NCBI GenBank assembly: GCA_029207755.1
Contig: JARCOQ010000003.1
Span: forward strand, 930,001-994,000
Source of the DNA: Chamaea fasciata
Taxonomy: Eukaryota > Chordata > Aves > Passeriformes > Sylviidae
Direction of reading: 5' to 3'
Length of the DNA: 64,000 nucleotides
The first letter of the stretch is position 1; every line of letters begins with the position of its first letter. Of the stretch, positions 42,341 to 53,645 are shown piece after piece. The notes under the pieces were generated by a model. The model saw nothing but the letters and a program-made list of their open reading frames with translations, had not been told where the DNA came from and did no database searches. The translations under genes and the position numbers were made by a program.

Positions 42341-45300
42341 AAAGATTAGCAAGTATTTTTCCATTTGTAGTCTTAATTGGCAGATAGAACTATTAGAGCA
42401 GAATTTAAAATGTAGAACTTGTTTTTCAGTATGTTAAGTAGTGAAGTATGTTGCAATACTAAAAAGAAGCTTGTATTTATAAAATGCTTTGATGGGGTTC
42501 ATGTTGCACATACTGAACTTTCAGTAGTATAGACAGGATTTATAGTTCAAACAGAGCTAACGTAGAAATTTATTAAGTATGTACATGTGTATGGTGTGAA
42601 TTCATACTTATTTAAAGTGGTTTTGTTTTTTGTTTTTTTTTTTAAACCTATTTTCCATTTGCATTAGCATGATGCCATCTACAGCTAGTCCCACCGTAGG
42701 GGCCTTTTAAAAATTAAAATTGCAAGCCTGTATCAATGTGTTCATCCTCATTTTCCATGATTTAAACTGAAATCTTTGGTGTTTAACATATCCTTTTGAC
42801 TCTTTTTTTTAAAGCAGTGGTTATGACATACTCAATGGTAAAAGTTGTGGGCGGGGTGACAACGTGGATCGCAATGGAAGCCAAGGTGGTTGAAACAAAG
42901 CCCCCACCATATCCTTCCATTCCTGGACAGTTAATTCGATGTTTTCTTCTTCTGATTTATCTTAAACATCTATTATGACCATGAAAGGATTCACTGGGTG
43001 AATAATCTTGGCTTGTCTGTAGCTTAAGCTGAGGTGATCTCAGTGGGATTCAGGTAAAGTAACTGATTATGTGATGTGAAATTACTGAGGTGAGAAATCT
43101 CTCACTTTGGAGAAGACCGCTTGTTCTGTCCCAGTACTTTGAAACCTGCCTTCTGGAACTGGAGTTGTGTCTTATTTGGGCTGAGCCCCCAGAAATGGGA
43201 ATCCAAGCACTGGAGACTGGGAGCTGCTGTCCTAGGCTCTGTATGTGTTCCCCTTTCTGAATTTGCAGTGGATTGCTGAGGGCTTCTTTCAGTTCTGTTC
43301 TTGGTCATCACAGAGAAGTGACTTTATCAGCTAGTTTATGCTTTATCCTACAAGTTCTTTGTTCTGCCTGTATGGATTTTATCTCTATCCATCCTTTATG
43401 CAGGATGATTGGTGCAGAGTGCTTGTCCTGGAAAGGTTGTGTTGTAGGATGTTTACAGGCTGTGGGCATGGCACATCTTTCAATACAGACTGGATTTCCC
43501 CCATTCTTAGTTTCAAGGCAAATATTCCTTATCATACAAGGGAAAATGTGTCAGGTCTCCTTCAGGCTTTCTCATCAACAATGATTCATTTTTGCCCTGT
43601 CTACCTCCATGTTGTTCATGTGTCAGGTAATGAGTGTTTTAGGTATTCACATCAGGCTTTTGATACGTCTGAACTGGGAGATGAAAACCAGCTGCTCTTT
43701 GGCAGCTCTTTCAGCACAGGGTTTGGAATAACCCCAGCCTCCTGTCTGGGGTTATTCTCCTCTGGAAAAGAGACTTGCATTTTAGGGGCACTGCTGAGAC
43801 TCTTCCAGCCTCAGTGCTCTTTCCCCAGAAATGCTTCCAGACAGCTCCAGCACAGAAGTCCCCGTGCCATATCATATCTTGCTGCTAGTGAAATGCTCTG
43901 TGCTGCTGAGTGTTTTAACTGTAAAAGATCTCTCCCAGTCTCTCATTTCTCTTTTATCAACGTTCAGTGGAAGCCTGTTTCTTCTCTCATAATTTCCATT
44001 GCTGGTTGTATTGATGTCGTTCCAGAAGTTGTTTTGTAGTTGAGCATTGGAAATAGTCTGTTTTCAAACTGCAGTGTGGCATGAGTGACCCTTAAAACAT
44101 TCAGGTTTCATCTAAAAAGAAAAAGAAATGCACTTTAATGTTTTGGTGTCCTCAGTGGATCACATCATTCAGTGCCTAAGATGTTCAGGTGAAAGGCATC
44201 TTTCCTGTGTCTTCCCAGATCAAATGGAGCATGGTTCTGGGTACATCACAGAGGACTTGAGAGCACCTGCAAGGCCCATACACAAAATGTGTATGTGTGG
44301 CCTGTGCCATGTGGGGCACAAAAGAGAGGAGACTGAAGAACTGTGCAAGCTTCTTTCTCCACGAAACAATCATCTTATGCATGTATTCATGACAACAGGA
44401 AAGATTCCTTGGTGGTGTTTTGCTGTTGAAAGAAAAGGATGTTTTCTCTTGGGCCTACAAGAGTGGATGCTTGTCCTCAGGAAGGAGTGAGGTTGGTCTT
44501 CTTCCACACGCGAGGTCTGTGTTCACCTCTTGATCTTGCTCTTTAGAACAGAGCCCAAACAGTGGGGCAGGTGGGAATTAGTTGCTCCAGAGGGCGTGAG
44601 TGAAGTTTGTCTCTCATTTGGCAGTGCTATTACCATACTTGTTAGATTAAAATTAAACCTTCAAGGTCTCTTAATGCAGGGTTTTTTTTCCTGTCTCTTT
44701 TGCATAAGTCATACAAGCCAAACGTTGAACATTGCTGTGCACATTCCCTGCTTGTAAACGGCTCTCATTCACAATGTATTATCTTCTTGTCTGTCCCACT
44801 GTTTGTTTTGTTTGTGGGTGAGGTTTTGTTTGTTTTTCCAACTGATCACCTTTCATGGGGGGTAAAGATGTATTGAGGTGGAGATCTGTTCCTCTTCTCA
44901 TGATACTCTAATTCTTGTTTATATTTATTTTCCCTTATGTGCAAGAAGTGTGAAGAGTTGTTTTTTGACTTTCTATACCACCACAGCAAGACAGAGTGTG
45001 TTGCTAGGGTGATGAAAGAGAAGATTTAAAAGAAACCCTGGAGGACGTGTTTGGGTGTCCTGCTTTGTGAAAGGGATGATACAACTGGATGTGGTGTCAC
45101 TGAGTCTGTCCTTTAGAAAGGGATAATGTTTGGGGCAAGCTGGCTTGTTACTGGCTGAAACCCTTTTGTTGTAATTAAATGCAACTTGCTCCTTTTCCTG
45201 CTGTGTGTTTTCTTGTGAACAGCTCTTGAACTTGTTTGAATGTGCTGGTGGCTTAGCAGGAGACATTCAGTCTCTTCTGTTAAATAATGCATCGAGGCCT

Positions 45301-47278
45301 GGGAACATGAACACTTTTTGCTCAATTATTTTTTCATCTCAGGGAGGTGTTTCAACATATTTGGGATTCTTTTGCGTGTTCCTTTTTTTGAAAATACCTC
45401 GCATTCCCACACCTGTAGCTACCAGTGGGTTATTTAGCCATTCCAGGGTTTCATGTCTCCTTTATGTCTATTTTTATGTCTAACCAGTCAGAGAGAAGTG
45501 TGCTGCATGACTGATTCGTTGTGAAATTCAAGTATCTTCCCAGTTGCACGTTAATACTGACACTTGTGGGGAGGGGTGGTCAGATGTGCTCACTCCTGTG
45601 ATAATGTGATGTTTCAAGGGTGCCATTTGGGCTCCTTACAAGCAGAGTCAGTTAAAAATAACCTGAACCAAATAAGTGTTCAGGGTTTTTGGGATGATGA
45701 GGCCCCCACGTTCTACTGCTAAGGCATCTGCTTTGATAAAGAGTCAATCCATTCCTAGACAGCTGCATTATCAAGTTAAAAGAGCAAAATATTTGTATTC
45801 TGTTTAGTCTCCTAATGCATAATAGCCTTGCCCTCGTTAAAAACAGAGGATTTCTTCCTCCAAGGACTGTAATTCTCACAGCATGTGGAGGAACCTAATG
45901 CAGCCAGATTACTTCTGCTGTGCTTTGACCATGGCTCTCTGAAGGGAGTAACCTCAGTCCCTTTTCTTGTCTTCAGAAAGCTTTATCTGCCCTGTGCCAA
46001 GCCTTCCTGTCCTGCCCTTTCCCAGCCAGACATGAATTCAGATGGCTTCCCTGCTCTTCCTCCTCACTGTTGCAGCTGCTGAAGCATGGTCTTAATTTCT
46101 GGCACAATTTATTTAACTTTTCCTTCTCTGGTGTTCCTGGAGCAGCTGCAGCCTGAGTGGGTCTTCATGAAGGCAGTGAGTCCTGCAGGAATGTGCCAGG
46201 AAGCCAGCAGCTATGGCAAGATAATTAACCCTCTTTTCCAAAGCATCTGGGATCCAGGAAAACAAATTAATCCTGGCAGGGGCAGTACGGCAGTATTCAG
46301 AATTAAAGGCTAGAGTGGGATTGTAGGATGGGGGATGGCTGAGGTTGGCCCTTGGAGCACAATGCAGGATGTAATTACTCAATTTCATATAAGCCATTAT
46401 CTGTTTATTTTCTCTTGCCATCTTTTCTTTCCATTTGTGGTTTCATCTTTCTTCGAGCTACCAAAAAAATTAAATTGTTTGCGCTCCATTCAAAATTCAA
46501 GTGGGTAGTAGTCAAATAAGCCGCCAGAAGTTATTAGAGTGCTTTTTGCTGAAAATCCTACATTTTCTGTCTCTTAGGCTGTAAATACAGTAGCCTTTGG
46601 ATATGTCAGGAAGCACAGTTTGTATTTAGGTGATGCTTGCTCTGTCAGCAAAGTGCAAACTTCTGGCCATTTTAAATTGAATGGCATGGATGCAGGGATT
46701 GGCATGTAATATAGATTATGCTTCTATTTTCTGTTAACCACAGCACTGTAACTGCTAAATCAGATTAAATCAGTGAGCTTTAGATAAGCATCCTGTCAAA
46801 AGGCTTCAGAAGTGTCTAAGAAATAGCCTGGTCAGACAGTGACCTGGTAATCTTTATTTAAAGTTGCTGCATGGCTTCTGATTGAACCACAGTTACCTGA
46901 AACTTCAGTAGCTGAAGGTGGGAATCCCACTTACAGAACTTTCAGTTCTCCCATCTTCTTGGGGTGCACTTTAAATCCAAAACACACTCCTGAGTTGTGA
47001 GGATAGAGCTCAAACTGGAGTATTTTAGTTACACTTAAATATGTTCCCCCTACCCAAGATTTCTGTGCTGCTTTTCTGTGTCTTTTTATTGCTGTATGGG
47101 CAAAGACCTATCTGTGTCTTCATAAAGGTCCTTTATATGCCCCTAACTCCTCCTTTTTGTGCCCTTCTAACATGAAGCAATGAGAGCTAACCAGAGGATT
47201 CCAGATTAGGACTGAGCTATTGATTTGTTTCAAAATAACATGTTCTCTAGTCTTGCTTTTTCCAGCTATAACTTTCAC
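42341..47278. other. Intergenic region downstream of HNRNPLL
   Basis: About 5 kb, AT-rich on the left. No gene or clear repeat was recognised. A short acceptor-preceded open stretch at 42810-42978 is discussed in the findings. The other open frames (for example near 43.3-44.0 kb) resemble no protein. Confidence 0.65.
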
Positions 47279-47279
<1 letters not shown>

Positions 47280-47320
<41 letters not shown>

Positions 47321-47321
47321 G
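47280..47321 (+). repeat. (AAT)n microsatellite, about 14 units
   Basis: An uninterrupted TAA/AAT run, probably polymorphic in length. Confidence 0.95.
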
Positions 47322-47536
47322 TAACAACCAACCCTACCTGAAGTAGTCTGTAGGACAGGTTTCTCTCAGGAGAAATAAGGTGATACCACTTCACCAGGTC
47401 TTCAAGCTGAGTGCCACCCTGCTCCTCTTGCCTTCTTCGCCGCAGGCAAAGAACAAACATGAATGTTGTGAGTGCTGCTTCAGTCTGCCCCTGCCATTAC
47501 CTCCAGTGCTCCCACCTTTGACCACCCTGCCATTGA

Positions 47537-47537
<1 letters not shown>

Positions 47538-47568
<31 letters not shown>
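47538..47568 (+). repeat. Long poly-A tract (about 31 A)
   Basis: A pure A run with no AATAAA in the 30 bases before it. Simple-repeat expansion is the likely origin, and a retrocopy tail is possible but unsupported. Confidence 0.9.
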
Positions 47569-47570
<2 letters not shown>

Positions 47571-50500
47571 AATTGAGGTTTTCCTTTTTATCTCCCAAAG
47601 CTTCCAAACGAAGCTTGTTCTTCTGTCTTCTGCACAATTTGAAAATTCCCAAGAAACAGGGCAGGGATATTCAAGGATTCAAGGACAACACAAGCCAATC
47701 TTACTCTTTGAAACTGGCAGGAAGGAAAGAGAAAGAGTTGGAGCTCCTGGCCTGAGAATGCCAGCACAGCCTCCTTGCTGAAAGCAGACTGAGCTTTCCA
47801 GGAGCTCTGCTTTGCAGAGCTTTCTGGAGAACATCTGGCCGAGGACAAGGCTCCATCGGGGCAGTGTGAAATGTGTGTGGGGACACGCTCTGCCCCAAGG
47901 GGACACTTGTTTCTCTCCCGTGGCCTGCTGCCATCACAGCAGCCTTGGCAGGAGCCCTTCCTGCACTAAGCTGCTCATAGCTGACCAATGTTTGAGAGGG
48001 GCTTGTCTTTAAACTGCTTAAGCAGCAGTCACTTTCCATGTGAAGCTGCTCTTAAGCCATTTTGCAAGCACTTAAGCTGCTTCTATCTTTTAGTCCTCTT
48101 GAGATGCTGATAGTCCCCATTTCCCCACTGCCTGTGCCTTGCATTAGCCTGGTTCCTGCTGGAGACTGTCTACAGAGTATTCCAGGGTCACTCCTTGAGT
48201 GCCTGCCTTGAGTTGTGTGTGTGGTTTGAGCTCAGCCCTGCCAGCTGGGAGGCTGGCTCCTGAGACAAGGAGGGGGGAGTCTGCCCTGAGGTTTTAGTGC
48301 AAAAGAGCCCTAAAACCAAATTGCCCGCTGCTCCAGGTTTCACTGGGAGCTCACACACTTGTCCACACTTGTCCTGCAGCTTGCTGAGGCATCTGTTTAC
48401 CCTTAGCCAAACACCCTGTCAATAACCCTGAATCAGCCTTGTACCCAGGGCTGTGCAGCACAGAGGCCAAGCTGATAACAGCTGCCTTTTGCTTTGTGTC
48501 CTTTCCAGGCCCAGAACAAGTTCCCCTGCTGGGATCTGGGAGAAGGGTGGGTGGAGAGGCTGAGCTGTGTTCACCTGGGAGATACCACTCTTATCTGAGC
48601 AAAGGAGCAGGGGGAACATGAGCACACCTTTGGCTCCTGGTTGTGGCAGCAGCACAGAGCGGCCAGCAAAGTCTGTGCTGCTGGCCTGTCAAGCAGAGAA
48701 GCTTTCAGAGCCAGGCTGGTTGAGTTTACACACAGGTGTCTGGTAGGTTGATTGTGGCACAATGGATTTTATTTATGCAGTTTAGATAGCTTTGGGCTTG
48801 GTACAAGGTAGCTGTGTGGCACGTGGCTTGCATGTGATGAATACATGAGGCCCAGGATCTTCGAGTTCCCTGTTTTCTTGCCAATTCCACCTGATTTCCT
48901 AATGAAATGGAGCAGCATGCCCCTGCAGCTTGCTTGACCTTGGAGCCTGCATTGGTCCTCACAGGTACACAGCCAGGTGCCTGTCCTTGTCCTCCCACAG
49001 GCCCAGACTTTGCTGGGGAATGTCACTGGGCTGGTTGTGCACTGTGTGGAGGTGGCACTGAAAAACCCACCTGGGCCTGGGTTTTGCCTGCAGGGTTTGT
49101 AAGGCCAGGGGGTGCCAGTTTCTGCCAGGAATCTGGTGAGAGTGAGGAGATGAGCACAGTGAAGTATAAGGCAGCTGTTGCCACAAAGACATTTATTAAC
49201 TACTTCTCTGCAGACCTTTCACAAGAGACTTCTGCCTCTCCTCCCTCTCCTGGTTCCTTTCAGGGCCTATAGTTCTGCCTAGAAATAAATTATACAGTAT
49301 TTTTAAAAAGAATGAAAAAATGGCCTTAGATGATGTGCAGTCCCAAGTTCCCTTTATGCCAGGCACAGCCCAGGTGATAAAATCCTGGGTTGCCCCATTT
49401 ATCTGACACACAGAAAGCTGCCATGGAGGAAAGGGCAGGGTCCTTCAGGACCAAGCACCTGCAGCTCTGCTGTTGTCAGGTTTCTGCAGCATTCTACCTG
49501 ATTTGCATCTCTGGACCAGACACCTGATCATATGATCGGGCATCCACTCAACTTACTTTTCTGTCAACTGAAGCAGGAAACTTACTATCTCAAAGCAGCA
49601 GGCATAGAAACTGTTGTTATTATTATTATAATTTCTTCCATGTCTGCAGCTGTCTCCTTCCCTCCCAGTGATGGGCTGAGTGAACAGGGAGGAAGCTCCC
49701 CTGTGGGCCTGGCTAACAGCAAAGGTGGGCCCCTATTCCCCAGGGCTGTGTCCTCCAGGGAGAAAATCAGGCACAACTGTAGTTTTGGAGCTTGTAGCCA
49801 CGAGAATCAGGACACAGAGGCCACTGCTTTTGTGTTTGTGTTCATCTGCAGGCTTTGGGTCTGTCTGGGGCTTCACAGGGAACAGGGTCAGTGGGTCCTG
49901 CAGTTTCCTCCCCGGGATCCCGGCTGGGGTTTGGGGCAGGGCCTGCCCTGCTGACAGGGGACAGCAGGTGGCAGCAGGAAATCCAGGTCCCTCGGCTCCG
50001 GGTTCAGCGCCGGGCACTGCGTGTGTTGGCTTCTGCTGAGCTGGGGACGGTGAAACCTTAGACAGACTCTCTGAAGTAGACCTGACACGCCTTTGGTTCG
50101 TGCTCCAGGGCTGTTTGGGGACATGGGATGCTGTCCCGCAGCTCTGCGCTGGATCACCCTCAAGGACCTGCCAAGACGTGCAGAAGGGCTCCCAGGTGCT
50201 TGAGTTTGGACTCTCATTCACCAGAATGGCCACCCCAGAATTTGCTGAGCTATCTGTGCGTGAGGAGAGAGACTGTGTAGGGCACAGCCACACGTGGCTG
50301 AACACAGCTGTGCTTTGGAGAGGGCAGTGTGTAAGATTGCTTCTGCAGAAACCCATCCTTGACTCTGCAATCTCCTCTGGGTGACCAAGAGGCATCCAAG
50401 CTGGAAAACTCCATGTCTGAATCTCTCCTGCAGTCTTACCAGCCCCGGGGTGTGAGCTAAGACATCTCCGCAGCCCTTTTCCCAAGAGCAGCATTGCAAA

Positions 50501-53439
50501 AGAGCCCCAGTGGATAATCCAGAAACCTGGGGTTGATTCCACTTGTGTAAGCAATTTATCAGGCAAGAGGTGATATTTCATCCCTCCTCCTTGAGGGAGC
50601 TGGTGTGCTTCTGAACATGTGCAAATGCCTTTGATACCTCAATAATAAAGGATAAATGGCAGCCTGGCTTAGGAAGAACAGATCTTGCAAGACAAGTGTG
50701 ATTGCTTCCACTGGGGACAGAATGGAAAGGGATCCAACAGCCAAAGATGTGAGCAATGCTACTCCTGAGGAGTAGTAATTAAATACGTTAAATGAGGCAG
50801 TGAAAGGCATGAAAAAGTGACTGCCACAGCAACATGGGTGGAGCTCAGAGGGTCCCCCGTGGGGTGAGACAACTGCCTCAAACGTTTACCTGGGAGAGGA
50901 TGGGACTGGGTCCCACTCCCTTTCCTCCTGACTTTCCTCTGGGCTCTGCTTGTCCCACTTCCCACGGTGGAGGCATCAGGGGAATAATGGCAGAGGTGGG
51001 GCTGTGTCTGCCTGCCCGGCTCCTGCCTGGCTGCTGGATGGTGCCACTGCAGAGCCATGCCCTGTGGGCTCTGTCTGGAGCTCTCCCCCACGCAGGGAGC
51101 AGCAAGCCCTGCCTACCTGATGAGCTCTGGTGGCTTTTTTCAAGGAGGAGCCTGTTTTCAGAGGGTCACGAGGTGCAGCCACCCCCTCTCAGCACGCACA
51201 GAGCAGGAGATCAGAGCTGGGTTGGAAGGATGCTCAGACCATAGGGGGTGTGTGGGGCGGCCTTCAGCGACTTTACTGCCACTGACACATTGGCAAAACC
51301 AGTGGGAAAACCTAAAGGGAGGCTGGGGTGGGAGGGAGAGGCTGTGGGCACATACTCTCATAATGATGGGCTGCAGAAGGAAGACACAGATGAAGGAGAA
51401 GCCCTAACACTGATGGAGGCTGCCTTGGGCCAAAGCAGGAGCCAGGCAAAGCCTTCATCCTGCCAGCCATGGGCTGTCAAAGCTCTAGCTGTTCTCTGGA
51501 CTCCCTCGTGTTATCTTCACTCCTGGGAGAGGGTGGGGGCAGCTTCAGACTTGGAGACAGTCCCCTTCTACCCAGAGCAAAACAGTTGTTTGACACCACA
51601 TTAACCGTGCAGGTTATTTTGGGAATTTTCCACCTTCTTTCTGTTTTCTGTCCCCATTTCACGTAAGAAAAGTTGGCTTTAGCTGGGGTTTCAGAACAGG
51701 AATGTTGCAACAGTCGTGGAGCAGCTGTGTAGTAGTGCCTGTTGGAAAGCTGTTCCTTTGCCCTCCCCTCTTGGCGTCAGCTGGGCTTGTTCCTGCCATG
51801 CTTTCCTTCTGGATTTGCTCCTTTTGGGTTTTCCGTTTGTTTATGCTCCTTTCTCTCAGGCTGGGGCACATGTTTCCAAGGGTCAGCCTAGAGCCAGAGG
51901 TCACAGCCTCTTCGGTGTTTACTCAGCCATGGATTTTGTAACGCTTGTGGGGAGAAGAAGAGCCAGCCTTGGTTTGGCATTTTTGGCAGCCCTGTGTCTC
52001 CAGACTCTGGGCTGCTCTCTGTGCTGTCCCTGCTGCCTTGCTGGGGACAGCAGCAGACTGAAAATGCAGGGCAGCTGCTGGCATTCCCTCTGCCACAGCT
52101 GTGTCAGGCAGTGAACTCCAGGGTACCTGTCCTGCTGTCCTGGGGCCCGGGGTCTCAGCCTGCTCCATGCCAGGACACCCCTGGTCCATGTGATGTGGGG
52201 AACACACAGCTCTCCCTGGGCATGAAAGGCTGCTGCATCCCTGTGATCAGATGGCAAACGCCCCAGTGAGCCCCTGCCCTTTGAGCAGGGTAGAAACTCC
52301 AGCTGACAGGCAGCTGGAGGAGCAGCCTGGTGAACACAGCCCGTGAGTGTGTGATAAGGGAGCCCTTGCCCCTGACACACTCCTTGGGCAAAGCCTTTGC
52401 CCAGAGCAGTTCCCCGCCCTGCCCTGTGCTGAGTGAGCCTGGTCCTTCACCCCCGGCCTCCCGCGCGGGTTCCTGCCAGCTCTGCTGTCCCACTGAGGCA
52501 AAGTGCAAAGGCACCTCTTGCATCACCCAGGGGGTGAGGGCCAGGCAGGGCTGTCCCTGCCAGCAGCACCACTGCAGGCACCAGGCACACACAGGAGGCT
52601 CTAGGGATCCACAGACCTGCTCCCATCCAGTTCCCCATTGCCTGTAAATGAACTAGACCAGCTTTGAAAAATCAAAATACTCCTAGCAAATGCTGCTTCC
52701 AGCTGAGATTTGTCTCCTTCAAGGGAAGGACAATTTTCCTTTGAGACAGGCAAAATGTTTTCTGCATGAAAGGCCTGGCTCACCTCTCAGTGGAAGCACT
52801 GGCATCTTGTGTCACCTGTTTGTAAGGCAGCTTTGAACTTAACTCTTTATGTAACCTATTAAAAATGCATTAATGTGCCTTCTTATTCTTTCCTTCCCTG
52901 CCAAGGAGTTGGTCAAACACAGTTTCAGGTGAGCTCTGAGAGCTGGCTGCTGCTGAGGGGTGCAGAGGGGTCAGACATGGTAGCAGTTTCCAGACTCAGT
53001 GTGGGAATCCTGCAGGAGCATCTCCCAGAGCTGGCCCATGCAGAGCTCAGGCACAGCACCCTGTTCTTCAGGGAGCATCACATCTCTCTACCCCCTGGTT
53101 AATGGTTAGACCCACATTGCAGCAGCTGCCTCCCCGGCACAGCTGTGGAACAAGTCATGGATTTTAAATATTGGACTTGCCCTTTGGACTTATTTTTGCC
53201 GTGGCAGTTGGTAAGCTGTGTGCTTCTGAGCTCAGGCTGCTGTGAAATCCTCTCTGGACTGCTGCACCCCTGAGCAGGAACATTTTGGTAAGTTGTACAG
53301 GAGCAGTGTCTGATGGAAGTTGGCACAAATGGCTCAAGGCAGGAGGCTGATTTTGGCTCAGTTGGGTGCAGAAATGCCTCTCAGAGAAGGTGCTGGTGAG
53401 TCTCAGATTCTGCCAGCCTTTGGAGCAGGACTGTTGCCA
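47569..53439. other. Intergenic region, no supportable gene
   Basis: About 5.9 kb of mixed-composition sequence with one short (ATT)n run near 49614-49632. Long open frames on both strands (for example 282 codons on minus at 49733-50581) have no recognisable domain and no gene-like context. Confidence 0.6.
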
Positions 53440-53645
53440 AAGCTGGGTCAGAGCAGCTAAGGCTGGAATGTTTGAAAGGATGAGAACCCCTCCACTCTGG
53501 GTCCATGTCCCAGGGCTGCACCACCCTTCTGGGGAAGGAGTTTTTCCTAATGCCCTGAACCAGCCAGGCTGACTTACCTCCTGGAGAAACTTGTTTCATC
53601 CTCCCTTTTAGCTGCCAAGTCACTGTCGGCTTCTGCTAAATCACC
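53440..53645 (-). mobile_element. Old, degraded CR1 LINE 3' fragment (antisense)
   Basis: Read on the minus strand, it has 'gggcattaggaaaaactcct', then 'agaagggtggtgcagccctg' and 'gagtggaggggttctcatcc'. These parallel the CR1 3'UTR (attaggaa..., gggtggt..., tggag...gtt). It is much more diverged than the HNRNPLL intronic copies, and the limits are approximate. Confidence 0.45.

Noticed and set aside
43338..44039. 233-codon open frame downstream of HNRNPLL
   Set aside because: It is rich in Ser/Phe/Cys with no motif. It has no supporting splice sites or polyadenylation arrangement, so it is probably chance.
47380..47781. Open frame with a poly-Lys run
   Set aside because: The Lys run is simply the translated A tract, and there is no other coding evidence.
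49733..50581. 282-codon open frame on the minus strand
   Set aside because: There is no recognisable domain, no CpG promoter and no splice-supported partner exons, and codon content looks random.
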